From positions 2,021,501-2,085,500 of the forward strand of contig NZ_CP104992.1 of NCBI RefSeq assembly GCF_030323265.1: a DNA stretch of 64,000 nucleotides, read 5' to 3'. Every line of letters starts with the position of its first letter. The stretch's first letter is position 1. Of the stretch, positions 8,483 through 17,801 are shown one piece after another. Position numbers and translations under genes: made by a program. The DNA is from Terrirhizobium terrae (GTDB lineage Bacteria > Pseudomonadota > Alphaproteobacteria > Rhizobiales > Rhizobiaceae). The notes under the pieces were generated by a model. It was not told where the DNA came from, searched no databases, and was given only the letters and a program-made list of their open reading frames with translations.

Positions 8483-9565
8483 ATGGCAATTTCGGGATCG
8501 GCCGGCAGGGATGGCATTTCGATGCTCGACGAGCGTTCGCGCGAAATCTTCCGGCGCATCGTCGAAAGCTATCTGGAAAGCGGCGAGCCGCTCGGCTCCC
8601 GCAACCTGTCGCGGCTGCTTGCCACCTCACTTTCGCCGGCCTCCGTCCGCAATGTCATGAGCGACCTGGAACAGCTCGGGCTCATCTATTCCCCGCATAT
8701 CAGCGCCGGGCGTCTGCCGACCCAGACGGGTCTGCGCTTCTTCGTCGACGCCTTCATGCAGACGGGCAGCCTGTCGCCGGAGGATCGCGCCAGCATCGAC
8801 CGCCAGATCCGACCGGCCGATCGCGACCAGCCTCTCGAAAACCTGATGGCGGATGCGAGCCTGATGCTGTCTGGCCTCTCCCGCGGTGCGGGCCTTGTGA
8901 TCACGACGAAAAGCGATCCGGTGCTCAAGCATGTGGAATTTATCCGGCTGGAGCCGACCAAGGCGCTTGCTGTGCTGGTCGGTGAGCACAATCAGGTCGA
9001 AAACCGCATCATCGAGCTTCCGGCGGGCGTTACCTCTTCCCAGCTGACGGAGGCCGCGAATTTCCTCAACGCCCATCTGACCGGCAAGACCCTGCTGGAA
9101 CTGCGGGGCCAGCTGAAGGAGCTGAAGCAAGAGGTTCAGACGGAACTCGACGCGCTGGCGCAGGATCTGATCGAGCGCGGCCTTGCCGTCTGGTCGGGCG
9201 ATAACGAAGAGGGCAAGCCGACGCAGCTCATCGTCCGCGGCCGTGCCAACCTTCTCGAAGGTCTCGGCGAAATCGGCGATCTCGATCGCCTGCGGCTGCT
9301 CTTTGACGACCTGGAAAAGAAGGACAGCCTGATCGAGATCCTGGAACTCGCCGAGGCGGGGCCGGGGGTCCGGATCTTCATCGGTTCGGAAAACAAGCTG
9401 TTTTCGCTCTCTGGTTCCTCGCTCATCGTCGCGCCCTATCGTGACGGAGAGGACCGCATCGTCGGCGCCGTCGGCGTGATCGGTCCGACGAGGCTCAACT
9501 ATTCCCGCGTCGTGCCGATGGTGGACTATACCGCCCAACTGCTCGCCCGCCTATCACGCAGTTGA
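8483..9565 (+). CDS. hrcA: Heat-inducible transcription repressor HrcA
   Basis: A 360-residue repressor. The N-terminal winged helix (about 14-90) contains [11 protein letters not shown] and [16 protein letters not shown], followed by [16 protein letters not shown], a hallmark of HrcA. The C-terminal GAF-like domain holds [15 protein letters not shown]. HrcA normally binds CIRCE elements upstream of groESL; none is visible in the rph-hrcA gap, so autoregulation through CIRCE is not supported here. It is followed by grpE, a typical pairing. MLDERSRE at 8522 is an alternative start. Confidence 0.95.
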   Translation: MAISGSAGRDGISMLDERSREIFRRIVESYLESGEPLGSRNLSRLLATSLSPASVRNVMSDLEQLGLIYSPHISAGRLPTQTGLRFFVDAFMQTGSLSPEDRASIDRQIRPADRDQPLENLMADASLMLSGLSRGAGLVITTKSDPVLKHVEFIRLEPTKALAVLVGEHNQVENRIIELPAGVTSSQLTEAANFLNAHLTGKTLLELRGQLKELKQEVQTELDALAQDLIERGLAVWSGDNEEGKPTQLIVRGRANLLEGLGEIGDLDRLRLLFDDLEKKDSLIEILELAEAGPGVRIFIGSENKLFSLSGSSLIVAPYRDGEDRIVGAVGVIGPTRLNYSRVVPMVDYTAQLLARLSRS

Positions 9566-9661
9566 ACCTAATCGCAGCGGAATACGCGCTTAGCCTTGAT
9601 TTTTCGGTGGCAAACATCGATATCGAGCCCAACTTCCAGACAAGACCAATCGGAGAACGTC

Positions 9662-10339
9662 ATGACCGACGAAACCAAGAAGAATGGACCCGACGCAGCC
9701 TCCGCCGAAACCTCGGCAGAAGCAGTGGCATCCGCTCTTGATGACGCGGCCAATCAGAATGCCGAAGAGGCGGTGGCCGCAGAGCCGGATCCGCTGGACG
9801 TATTGAAGGCCGAAAATGCCGAGCTGCGCGACCGCTTCCTGCGGCTCGCGGCCGAAATGGACAATCTGCGCCGCCGCACCGAGCGCGATGTGAAGGATGC
9901 CAAGTCCTATTCCGTATCAGGCTTCGCGCGTGACATGCTGGCCGTGTCCGACAACCTGCGCCGTGCCATCGATGCCGTGCCTGTCGAAACCCGCACTGCG
10001 GCCGACGCCACGCTGACGAGCTTGCTCGAAGGGGTCGAGATGACCGAGCGCTCGATGCTTTCGGCCCTGGAGCGCCACGGGGTGAAGAAGATCGAGCCCG
10101 AGGGCGAGAAGTTCGATCCGAACTTCCATCAGGCCATGTTCGAGGTTCCGAACCCGAACGTGCCGAACAACACGGTCATCCAGGTCGTTCAGGCGGGCTT
10201 TACCATCGGTGACCGCGTCCTGCGTCCGGCCATGGTCGGCGTCGCCAAGGAGGCCCGAAGACCGATGCCGCCCCGGCCGCGAACGAAGACAGCGCGGCGG
10301 GTAACTAACGTCTTACCCGCAACGCGCGTAGGGCAATGA
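9662..10339 (+). CDS. grpE: Nucleotide exchange factor GrpE, C-terminus frameshifted
   Basis: GrpE drives ADP release from DnaK. The protein starts at ATG 9662 (MTDETKKNG). It has an acidic N-terminal tail, a long coiled coil near 45-95, and the beta domain with [16 protein letters not shown] and [18 protein letters not shown]. After that, the expected GGPK ending is replaced by an Arg/Pro-rich tail running to 10339. Adding one G at 10249-10250 restores a normal ending ([19 protein letters not shown]) and a stop at 10306-10308. I therefore regard the last 30 residues as an artefact of a one-base loss. Confidence 0.93.
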   Translation: MTDETKKNGPDAASAETSAEAVASALDDAANQNAEEAVAAEPDPLDVLKAENAELRDRFLRLAAEMDNLRRRTERDVKDAKSYSVSGFARDMLAVSDNLRRAIDAVPVETRTAADATLTSLLEGVEMTERSMLSALERHGVKKIEPEGEKFDPNFHQAMFEVPNPNVPNNTVIQVVQAGFTIGDRVLRPAMVGVAKEARRPMPPRPRTKTARRVTNVLPATRVGQ

Positions 10340-10341
10340 TC

Positions 10342-10384
10342 TAAAGCGTGAGCCGCGACCCACCGGTTCGCGGCTCACGCTTTA
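10342..10384. terminator. Long bidirectional terminator hairpin after grpE
   Basis: A perfect 17-bp stem (10342-10358 with 10368-10384) around a 9-nt loop, with TAAAG and CTTTA ends that give A and T tracts on both strands. It lies between convergent grpE and the small minus-strand gene. Confidence 0.8.
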
Positions 10385-10426
10385 AGGCGCCCGTCCAATA
10401 TTCAATGAGCTTCATCCAGCAGGAAT

Positions 10427-10663
10427 TCAGTGAGCGGTTTCGAGAGCCGAACTCGCCAGTGAACGGATGAATTCGAGTTCCTGCTTCAGCTGCAGCCGCG
10501 TTCGTCGGTCTGCATCGGCAAGACTATGTCCTTCGTCGGCCGCAAGGGCGAAGATCGTGTCCAGCTCGTCGAGCAGGTCAGGGTCCTTGATCGCCAGAAG
10601 GGTGATCACGGCTTTCAGCAGTTTGTCATTGGCGGCTATTCGGATGCGCGCTTCTTCGTTCAT
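10427..10663 (-). CDS. Conserved small hypothetical protein
   Basis: A 78-residue, mostly helical, acidic cytoplasmic protein (starts MNEEARIRIAANDKLLKAV) with no membrane segment. I do not recognise a named family, though similar short proteins are common in rhizobia. It stands alone between grpE and ptsN, both pointing toward it or away with gaps of over 100 bp, so it is probably monocistronic. Codon use resembles its neighbours. Confidence 0.65.
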   Translation of the reverse strand: MNEEARIRIAANDKLLKAVITLLAIKDPDLLDELDTIFALAADEGHSLADADRRTRLQLKQELEFIRSLASSALETAH

Positions 10664-10824
10664 GTTTTGCCTCCACGCATCCGGAAGACATGTGGCGCCA
10701 TTTCAGAAAGCAAAGGGGCGGAACGCGCCCGAAAGCGGATATATTCTCGAATAGTGATATGACGAGGGCATATCGCACCCGGAGCGAGGGTGCGATGAAA
10801 TCCGCTTAAACCATCGCGTGCCGG

Positions 10825-11289
10825 TCAGGCGGCGTGGTTGGCCTGTTCTTCGTTGAGAAAAGCATAGATCGCCGAGGCGGAATCCGTCTGTCGCAGCTTG
10901 GCGACAAGATCCTGGTCGCGCAGCACGCGTGCGATGCGCGACAGCGCCTTCAGGTGGTCGGCGCCGGCGCCTTCCGGGGCCAGCAAAAGAAACACGAGAT
11001 CGACTGGCTCGTCGTCCAGCGCCTCGAAATCGACTGGGCTTTCAAGGCGCGCAAACACGCCGTTGATGGAGGAAATGCTGCTGAGCTTGCCGTGCGGGAT
11101 GGCGATGCCGTGCCCGACGCCGGTGGAGCCCAGGCGTTCTCGCTGCAGGATGACGTCGAAAATCTCGCGCTCGGAAACACCCGTCAGTTTGGATGCCTTC
11201 GCGGCCAATTCCTGCAACAGCTGCTTCTTGGAATTCACTTTAAGGGCAGGGATAATCGCATCTTGGTGCAGCAGATCTGCCAACGCCAT
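10825..11289 (-). CDS. ptsN: Nitrogen-regulatory PTS EIIA protein (EIIA-Ntr)
   Basis: 154 residues with the EIIA-Ntr fold. The phosphorylated histidine is His66 in GHGIAIPHGK. In the PTS-Ntr phosphorelay (PtsP, NPr, PtsN) this protein links nitrogen and carbon status to potassium transport and other targets. It closes the minus-strand run lptC-lptA-lptB-rpoN-hpf-ptsN, and the location beside rpoN and hpf is the conserved one in proteobacteria. Confidence 0.95.
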   Translation of the reverse strand: MALADLLHQDAIIPALKVNSKKQLLQELAAKASKLTGVSEREIFDVILQRERLGSTGVGHGIAIPHGKLSSISSINGVFARLESPVDFEALDDEPVDLVFLLLAPEGAGADHLKALSRIARVLRDQDLVAKLRQTDSASAIYAFLNEEQANHAA

Positions 11290-11350
11290 TCTCTTGATCC
11301 TTTGTGCCGCAGGGCAGGGGAAGCGCCGTTTCCGACGCTTCCCGAAGTTG

Positions 11351-11926
11351 TTAGTTCTTCATATTGGTGGAGTCGATCCAGCCAATATTGCCGTCACGGC
11401 GTCTGTAGACGATGTTCAGCTTCTCGTCGCCGGGGCTCCGGAAGAGAAACACAGGTTCGTCAGTCATATCGAGGGCCATCACGGCCGTTGCCACCGACAT
11501 GGTCTTCAATGGCTTCGTGCTTTCGGCGACGATCGTCGGTGCAAAATCCTCCGGCACCTCGTCACCTTCATCCGGTACTGCATCCATCACCGTGTAGGCA
11601 ACCTCGTCAAACCCATTGGTCTGATTGCCTGCGTGGTGATCCTTCAGGCGCCGCTTGTAACGGCGCAGGCGCTTCTCGATCCGCTCTGCTGCCGCATCGA
11701 AGCTGACCTGAGGGTCGTTCGCTTCGCCAGCTGCATGCAAAACGATCCCGGTATCGAGATGCACCTTGCAATCAGCGGAAAACCTCGGTCCGGATTTCTC
11801 CACGATCACCTGGCTTGAATAGCCTCCGTCGAAATATTTGGTGACCGCCGCACCGATGTTGTCCTCGATCCTTTGGCGGAAAGAATCGCCGATTTCCATA
11901 TGTTTACCGGAAACACGAACACTCAT
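11351..11926 (-). CDS. hpf: Ribosome hibernation promoting factor, long form
   Basis: 191 residues from ATG 11926, preceded by an AAGGAA ribosome-binding site. The N-terminal S30AE domain (about 1-105) starts MSVRVSGKHMEIGDSF. The C-terminal domain after 130 contains DMTDEPVFLFRS and IVYRRRDGNIGWIDS, which dimerises ribosomes into 100S particles in bacteria with the long form. The frame is open upstream to 12055, but the extension is not homologous. It is the usual gene downstream of rpoN. Confidence 0.95.
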   Translation of the reverse strand: MSVRVSGKHMEIGDSFRQRIEDNIGAAVTKYFDGGYSSQVIVEKSGPRFSADCKVHLDTGIVLHAAGEANDPQVSFDAAAERIEKRLRRYKRRLKDHHAGNQTNGFDEVAYTVMDAVPDEGDEVPEDFAPTIVAESTKPLKTMSVATAVMALDMTDEPVFLFRSPGDEKLNIVYRRRDGNIGWIDSTNMKN

Positions 11927-12135
11927 GGATTTATTCCTTCTTGTCGTGACTTGCATGTTCCAGTCTACGCCAAGCCGCTCCAGCATCCAAGCCGTTCGAG
12001 CCCGCTGAGGCAAAATTGCGCTTTTGTCCCGTGTGCGCGGAGTTTCCGGTCGCATCCTTCCGGTCGAGGCGGGCTTCTATAGGCCCTCGTATGGGATGTC
12101 AACGCGCCGAACCGTAGATATTTCTAATTGCTAAT

Positions 12136-13689
12136 TCACGCTGCCGCGACTTTGGCGAGTGCGCGTTTTTCCCGGCGTCGCTGCACCGAGGACGGGATGT
12201 TCATCGCCTCGCGATACTTCGCGACGGTGCGCCTTGCCAGCTCGACGCCACCCTGTTTCAAACTGATCACGATGTCGTCGTCGGACAGAACCGCGTCGGG
12301 AGCTTCCTGCGCGATCAATGCCTTGATCCGATGACGAACTGCTTCCGCGGAATGGCTGTCGCCACCTTCCTCGGCCGAGCCGATCGATACCGTGAAGAAG
12401 TATTTCAGCTCGAAAAGACCACGCGGCGTCAGCATGTATTTGTTCGACGTCACCCGGCTGACCGTCGATTCATGCATCTTGATTGCTTCGGCGACGGTCT
12501 TCAGGTTGAGCGGCCGCAGGTGGTCGACCCCGTGCATCAGGAACGCGTCCTGCTGGCGAACGATCTCGGTGGCGACCTTCATGATCGTCTTTGCCCGCTG
12601 GTCGAGGCTGCGCGTCAGCCAGTTGGCGTTCTGCAGACAATCCGAAAGGAAGGCGTAATCCTCGCCATTCTTCGGGCATCCCTTCGAAACCTGCTGGAAG
12701 TAGGTCTGGTTGACCAATACCCGCGGCAGCGTATCGGGGTTGAGTTCCACAACCCATCCGCCGCTCAAGGCGGGACGCACGACGATATCGGGCGCCACGA
12801 CATCGGCGACGTGGCCACCGAAATCGGCGCCCGGCTTGGGGTTGAGCTTGCGGATTTCCGCCAACATGTCGATGAGGTCTTCGTCATCGACACCGCAGAT
12901 CTTGCGAAGCGTGACAAAGTCGCGCTTGGCCAACAGGTCCAGATGCCGGACGAGGGCTTCCATTGCGGGATCGAGGCGGTTCTTGTGGCGAAGCTGGATC
13001 GCCAGGCATTCGCTCAGCGTGCGGGCGAAGATGCCGGGTGGATCGAGCGTCTGCAATGAAGACAGCACGCACTCGACATGCACAGCATCGGTGCCGAGCC
13101 TTTCGGCGAATTCGGTCAGGTCTGCCTGCAGATAACCCGCATCGTCCAGCTGATCTGCCAGCTGCTGCGCGATCAGACGGTCCTGCGCATCCTTGAAAAG
13201 AAATGGAATCTGCTGGTGGATGAGATCGCGTAGCCCGACGTCCCCGGCGATGAAATCCTCAAGGTCGTAATCCTCGCCGGCATCTCCTCCCGGCATCGAC
13301 TTCCATTGACCGAGAAGTTCCGGCGCATCGGCGCGGCGATCCGTGATGTCGTCGGGAAATACGTTCTCGAAACCGCTGTCCAGGCCTTCGCCGAAGGTTT
13401 CGTTGATCACGAGGCCCGTATCTTCGTTCCACTCGCCGGCTCCGGCAGAGCTATCGAGTTCGGCAGCGGAGTTGTCGGCTGCATCAGGGCTGGGTGAATG
13501 GCCTAAATCCTGGCCATTCTCGCCGTCGCTTGGCGCGATTTCAAGCAGGGGGTTCTTTTCCAGTTCCTGGGCGATGAACTGGTTCAGTTCGAAATGCGTC
13601 ATCTGCAGCAGCTGGATGGACTGCATCAGCTGCGGCGTCATAACGAGCGATTGGGTTTGTCGCAGGAAAAGGCTGGCGGATAAACCCAT
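12136..13689 (-). CDS. rpoN: RNA polymerase sigma-54 factor
   Basis: 517 residues. Region I is Gln/Leu-rich (LRQTQSLVMTPQLMQSIQLL) and is the part contacted by enhancer-binding activators. An acidic linker (about 50-110) follows, then the core-binding region, a helix-turn-helix near 380-400, and the RpoN box ARRTVAKYRE at 485-494, which reads the -24 element. Sigma-54 drives nitrogen assimilation, fixation and dicarboxylate transport genes in rhizobia. It sits between lptB and hpf as in most proteobacteria. Confidence 0.97.
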   Translation of the reverse strand: MGLSASLFLRQTQSLVMTPQLMQSIQLLQMTHFELNQFIAQELEKNPLLEIAPSDGENGQDLGHSPSPDAADNSAAELDSSAGAGEWNEDTGLVINETFGEGLDSGFENVFPDDITDRRADAPELLGQWKSMPGGDAGEDYDLEDFIAGDVGLRDLIHQQIPFLFKDAQDRLIAQQLADQLDDAGYLQADLTEFAERLGTDAVHVECVLSSLQTLDPPGIFARTLSECLAIQLRHKNRLDPAMEALVRHLDLLAKRDFVTLRKICGVDDEDLIDMLAEIRKLNPKPGADFGGHVADVVAPDIVVRPALSGGWVVELNPDTLPRVLVNQTYFQQVSKGCPKNGEDYAFLSDCLQNANWLTRSLDQRAKTIMKVATEIVRQQDAFLMHGVDHLRPLNLKTVAEAIKMHESTVSRVTSNKYMLTPRGLFELKYFFTVSIGSAEEGGDSHSAEAVRHRIKALIAQEAPDAVLSDDDIVISLKQGGVELARRTVAKYREAMNIPSSVQRRREKRALAKVAAA

Positions 13690-13869
13690 GGTGGACGCTA
13701 AACTCCCGAAATCCCAAGAGCGCTGCGATCATGGCAGCACTTTTTTGCATTTTCCAGGCGGGATCGGCCGGCCAGAACTGCATCTGGCACAAGAATTGCT
13801 TTTTTATTGGGTTTGGTCAAGCGGCGCGAAAGGGATTTTGCGATGGCGCCGCTTTGCTTGGATCGGCGC

Positions 13870-14673
13870 CTAGAGGCTGAACTTGTCGCCCAGATAAAGG
13901 CGACGGACATCGGAATTGTTGACGATGTCAGAGGCCCGGCCATGCGTCAGCACTTCGCCGGCATGGATGATGTAGGCCCTGTCGATCAGCCCGAGCGTTT
14001 CTCGAACATTATGGTCCGTAATCAGTACCCCGATACCGCGTGCCGTCAAGTGACGAACGAGATTTTGAATGTCGGAAACCGAAATCGGATCGACGCCGGC
14101 AAATGGCTCGTCGAGCAGCATGAAGGCCGGATCAGTTGCGAGAGCGCGAGCGATTTCCAGGCGCCGGCGCTCGCCGCCGGAAAGTGCCACCGCCGCTGAC
14201 TTGCGCAGCTGGCTGATGTGGAATTCCTCCAGCAACTCGTCGAGCTTCGCCTCGCGCTTGTCCCGATTGGGTTCGTGCACTTCGAGAACGGCGCGGATGT
14301 TTTCCTCCACCGTCAGTCCTCGGAAGATCGAGGCTTCCTGCGGCAGATAGCCGACCCCGAGCCGGGCGCGGCGATACATTGGCATACGGGTGACTTCGTT
14401 GCCGTTGATCGCGATCATGCCCTCGTCGACCGGCACGAGGCCGGTGATCATATAGAAGCAGGTCGTCTTGCCGGCGCCGTTCGGTCCGAGCAGGCCGACA
14501 GCCTCGCCACGGCGGACGACGAGCGAAACGCCGTTCACCACACGCCGCGTGTCATAGGTCTTGGAAAGGCCATGCGCCACGAGTGTCCCTTCATAGCGCG
14601 CCTTGTCGCGTGCCATGAACGGTTCGGGCGCGGGCGTTTTCCCGGCCGAGGAGGGGAGAAAAGGAAGCTTCAC
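13870..14673 (-). CDS. lptB: LPS export ABC transporter ATP-binding protein LptB
   Basis: 267 residues; the ATPase of the LptB2FG machine that extracts lipopolysaccharide from the inner membrane. Walker A GPNGAGKT is at 63-70, the ABC signature LSGGERRR near 165, Walker B FMLLDEPFAG follows, and the H-loop is ITDHNVRET. The 25-residue N-terminal extension ahead of the conserved core is common in rhizobia, and the internal ATG at codon 20 may be the true start. The stop of lptA is 4 bp upstream of the start. Confidence 0.95.
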   Translation of the reverse strand: MKLPFLPSSAGKTPAPEPFMARDKARYEGTLVAHGLSKTYDTRRVVNGVSLVVRRGEAVGLLGPNGAGKTTCFYMITGLVPVDEGMIAINGNEVTRMPMYRRARLGVGYLPQEASIFRGLTVEENIRAVLEVHEPNRDKREAKLDELLEEFHISQLRKSAAVALSGGERRRLEIARALATDPAFMLLDEPFAGVDPISVSDIQNLVRHLTARGIGVLITDHNVRETLGLIDRAYIIHAGEVLTHGRASDIVNNSDVRRLYLGDKFSL

Positions 14674-14676
14674 GTG

Positions 14677-15234
14677 TCAGTTCTGTTGCTGTTTGCGCGA
14701 GTTCGGGTCGAGCATGATCTCGACGCGTCCGCCGCAGCTGTCGAGCTTGGCCTGGCCGGTCGCCATCTGCACCGTCAGCTTGCAGCCCTTGAAGACGTTT
14801 TGACCTTCCGACAGCACGACCTGCTTGCCGGAGAGCATGAAGGTCTGGCTTGCCATGTCGAACTCGCCCTTTTCGGCGGTCGCCTGCTGGGTGCCCGAGC
14901 TCAGGAAGACGGTGTCTTCGAGAAAGATCTTGTCGATATCGGCATTGCCAGCCGTCACGGCGCCGCCGTCACCCTTGTAGAGAACGGTCATCTTGCCGGC
15001 CTTCAGCGTCGTCGTGCCCTGCACGACGTTCACGTTGCCGGTAAAATATGCCTTCTTCTCCTGATCCTTGATTTCAAGCTGATCGCTCTGGATCTGGATC
15101 GGCTCGTCGCCGGAAAGCTTGAGGCCTTCCACCTGGCTGGTCGTGGTCTGGGCGTGGGCGGAGAAGCTTAAACAGGAAATAAATACAGCCGCGGTCACGA
15201 CGGACATGCGGGGGAAAAAGCAGCGATGCGTCAT
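14677..15234 (-). CDS. lptA: Periplasmic LPS-transport protein LptA
   Basis: 185 residues with a signal peptide (hydrophobic 11-24, cleavage expected after AHA at 28) and an OstA-type beta-jellyroll made of repeated short strands (IQIQSDQLEIKDQEKKAYF, TGNVNVVQGTTTLKAGKM). LptA forms the periplasmic bridge between LptC and LptD. It lies between lptC (12 bp upstream) and lptB. The start could also be ATG 15207. Confidence 0.92.
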   Translation of the reverse strand: MTHRCFFPRMSVVTAAVFISCLSFSAHAQTTTSQVEGLKLSGDEPIQIQSDQLEIKDQEKKAYFTGNVNVVQGTTTLKAGKMTVLYKGDGGAVTAGNADIDKIFLEDTVFLSSGTQQATAEKGEFDMASQTFMLSGKQVVLSEGQNVFKGCKLTVQMATGQAKLDSCGGRVEIMLDPNSRKQQQN

Positions 15235-15246
15235 GACAACCGGGCT

Positions 15247-15915
15247 CTACTTGCCTTTGTTGCGGATGGCGGTGGGTTCGACATGCACTCGAACCTTGCC
15301 GGTGAAATTGAGAGTATGCCCCTTATCGGTGATCTTCATGGAATCTGCAACAATGGAGCCTTCGGTCATCGAAATATTCACTGGATCGGCCGTATTCATC
15401 GTACCGCCAGGGATATCCAGCTGGGCCGACTGGAACCGGGCGGTGATGCCGTTGCTCATGTTGACGTCGAAAGGTGCGGTCAGTTTGAGCGCGTCCGCGC
15501 CGCGATTGAAGTCGGCGCTCTTTGCGGTCACGCGCGCAATCAGTTCGTCATTGATGGGAACGGCAGCCGTGACATCCTGAAGCGTGATGAGATTGGGGTC
15601 CTCGATATCCTGCAGCGCCTTCTGGGCCAGCATGGAATAGCTGATGCCGTCGCTGTTGCGGCCCGAGATTGCCGGTCTCTCCATGACGATCTTGCCGTCT
15701 TCGATCCTGGCGCTCTCAATCGAGACATTCTCAGGCAGGTATGTGCGGATAATGGCGACACCGATAAACAGCAGCGAAATCACAGCCGCCACCACGGGCA
15801 GCAGAACCCTGAGCCTGCCGACGCGAGATGAATGAGCCAGCGCCGCATCGTAGGCGCTGGCGGGCGCCTGCATCGATGCGAGGAAGCCGCCTGTATTTCG
15901 GATATGCTGCAACAT
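15247..15915 (-). CDS. lptC: LPS export protein LptC
   Basis: 222 residues from ATG 15915, preceded by AAAGGA. One transmembrane helix (about 38-57, LLPVVAAVISLLFIGVAI) anchors a periplasmic jellyroll that receives LPS from LptB2FG and hands it to LptA. Low sequence conservation is normal for this family; the position in front of lptA-lptB and the topology support the call. It heads the minus-strand run that continues to ptsN. Confidence 0.88.
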   Translation of the reverse strand: MLQHIRNTGGFLASMQAPASAYDAALAHSSRVGRLRVLLPVVAAVISLLFIGVAIIRTYLPENVSIESARIEDGKIVMERPAISGRNSDGISYSMLAQKALQDIEDPNLITLQDVTAAVPINDELIARVTAKSADFNRGADALKLTAPFDVNMSNGITARFQSAQLDIPGGTMNTADPVNISMTEGSIVADSMKITDKGHTLNFTGKVRVHVEPTAIRNKGK

Positions 15916-16107
15916 TGAAGTTCGTTCGGTCCTTTCCGACACCCGTCCGGGCTCGCGCAATAGGGCGAGCGGCCGTGGTCGTCGGCCTCAAATATGGTTT
16001 TTATCCTTCAACAAACAATAATGGACAACATAAAAACGTGATAAGAGCCGCTGCAATCGGTTCGGCGGTTACTATTTAAAGCGAAAAAGACATTCGAAGG
16101 AACGTTC

Positions 16108-17064
16108 ATGGACCCTATGGCAATCGCGGATCGGCGTCAGTTGCGCCGCAAGCTCAGCTTCTGGCGCATCGCGGCACTCATCTTTCTGGTTGCCATCGGT
16201 TTTGTGTCCTACGCCTTTTTGATGAGCGACCAGACGGGTTCGGCTGCGCCTCACATCGCTCGCGTGCGCATCGCCGGCATGATCACGGATGACCGTGAAT
16301 TGCTGGAAAGACTGGATCGCATCGCCGAGAGCAGCCAGGCCAAGGCACTGATCGTCTCGATCTCCTCACCCGGTGGCACGACCTATGGCGGCGAGCGCAT
16401 CTTCAAGGCGATCCGCAAGGTCGCTGAAAAGAAGCCGGTCGTCTCCGACATCCGCACACTGGCTGCCTCTGCCGGCTACATGATCGCCACCGCAGGCGAC
16501 ACGATCGTCGCGGGCGAAAGCTCGATCACCGGCTCGATCGGCGTCATCTTCCAGTATCCGCAGATTGAAGAGGTGATGAAGAAGGTCGGTATCTCATTGG
16601 AAGAGATAAAGTCTTCGCCCCTGAAGGCCGAGCCGTCGCCCTTCCATCCGGCCAGCGAGGAGGCAAAGACCATGATCCGCAACATGATCATGGACAGCTA
16701 CGGCTGGTTCGTCGATCTGGTCGCTGATCGCCGCAAGCTGCCGCGCGACGAAGTTCTGAAGCTCGCCGATGGCACGATCTTTACCGGCCGCCAGGCGCTC
16801 GGCGTCAAGCTGGTAGACACGCTCGGCGGCGACGACGAGATTCTTGATTATCTCGAGACGCGCGATGTGTCGCGCAATCTGCCGATCGTCGAATGGAAGG
16901 ATACCGAAAGCTCGTCATCGCTCTGGTTTGCCCATGCGCTGGCCGGCGTCTTCCGCTATGCAGGCATAACGCTGCCCATCAGCCCGGATGCGATCGAGGC
17001 TTGGGGGCCGAGCAAGTTGTTCCTTGACGGTCTTGTCTCCGTTTGGCAGGTTGGGGAACGGTGA
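16108..17064 (+). CDS. sppA: Signal peptide peptidase SppA
   Basis: A 318-residue single-domain (short) SppA. One membrane helix near 20-40, then a ClpP-like fold facing the periplasm. The catalytic serine is in LAASAGYM (Ser121) and the general-base lysine in SPLKAEP (Lys173). It degrades signal peptides left in the membrane after preprotein cleavage. It is divergent from lptC across a 190-bp AT-rich gap and 26 bp upstream of ihfB. Confidence 0.93.
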   Translation: MDPMAIADRRQLRRKLSFWRIAALIFLVAIGFVSYAFLMSDQTGSAAPHIARVRIAGMITDDRELLERLDRIAESSQAKALIVSISSPGGTTYGGERIFKAIRKVAEKKPVVSDIRTLAASAGYMIATAGDTIVAGESSITGSIGVIFQYPQIEEVMKKVGISLEEIKSSPLKAEPSPFHPASEEAKTMIRNMIMDSYGWFVDLVADRRKLPRDEVLKLADGTIFTGRQALGVKLVDTLGGDDEILDYLETRDVSRNLPIVEWKDTESSSSLWFAHALAGVFRYAGITLPISPDAIEAWGPSKLFLDGLVSVWQVGER

Positions 17065-17090
17065 AAATCTAATTTTTTCAGGGGGCAAAC

Positions 17091-17390
17091 GTGATCAAGT
17101 CAGAATTGGTACAGATCGTTGCAGCACGCAATCCGCATCTCTACCATCGAGACGTCGAGAACATCGTCAACGCGGTGCTTGACGAGATCACGGATGCACT
17201 TGCGGGCGGAAATCGCGTCGAGCTGCGCGGTTTCGGCGCCTTCTCGGTCAAGAACCGTCCGTCCCGCTCGGGTCGCAATCCGCGCACCGGGGAAAGCGTA
17301 TTCGTCGAAGAGAAGTGGGTTCCCTTCTTCAAGACGGGCAAGGAGCTGCGCGAGCGGCTGAACCCGGGAATGGCGGACGAAGAGGATTGA
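17091..17390 (+). CDS. ihfB: Integration host factor subunit beta
   Basis: 99 residues, GTG start after AGGGGG. The HU/IHF signature [11 protein letters not shown] and the beta-arm proline region match Ihf[18 protein letters not shown] is the DNA-intercalating part. With IhfA it sharply bends DNA at recombination sites, origins and sigma-54 promoters, which ties functionally with rpoN in this window. The order sppA-ihfB-lapA is the usual proteobacterial one. Confidence 0.95.
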   Translation: MIKSELVQIVAARNPHLYHRDVENIVNAVLDEITDALAGGNRVELRGFGAFSVKNRPSRSGRNPRTGESVFVEEKWVPFFKTGKELRERLNPGMADEED

Positions 17391-17463
17391 TAAGGCCTGA
17401 GGCCTTGAAAGGCTCGCATCCGGCCCGATCTGTCACCCGAGAATGATACTGCCGGAGAAAACC

Positions 17464-17775
17464 ATGGCAAAGCTGAAGCGCATTGTGTCGCTCGTCGTTT
17501 TTGTGCCGCTTGGCATCATCCTGATCGTGCTCGCGGTCGCCAATCGCCAGCCGATCACGCTCGCACTCAACCCGTTTGCGCCGCAGGACAGCGTGCTGTC
17601 GGTCACCGCACCGTTCTTCCTGTTCATCTTCGTCACGCTGATCGTCGGCATGGGCATCGGCGCGGGCGTGACCTGGTGGAAGCAGGGGCGCTATCGCCGC
17701 CAGGCCCGTGTCGAGGCCAAGGAAGCGGTGAAGTGGCAGAACGAGCACAAGGCAATCGCCGCACCAAGGGGCTGA
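17464..17775 (+). CDS. lapA: LapA-domain (DUF1049) inner-membrane protein
   Basis: 103 residues from ATG 17464 with GGAGAA just upstream. Two transmembrane helices (about 8-25 and 42-64) flank a short periplasmic loop, then a basic cytoplasmic tail. In Escherichia coli LapA works with LapB in LPS assembly control; a lapB partner is not next door here. ihfB followed by lapA is a widespread pairing. Confidence 0.82.
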   Translation: MAKLKRIVSLVVFVPLGIILIVLAVANRQPITLALNPFAPQDSVLSVTAPFFLFIFVTLIVGMGIGAGVTWWKQGRYRRQARVEAKEAVKWQNEHKAIAAPRG

Positions 17776-17801
17776 CCTGGGCCTGAGCCGTTGCAATCGG
17801 C

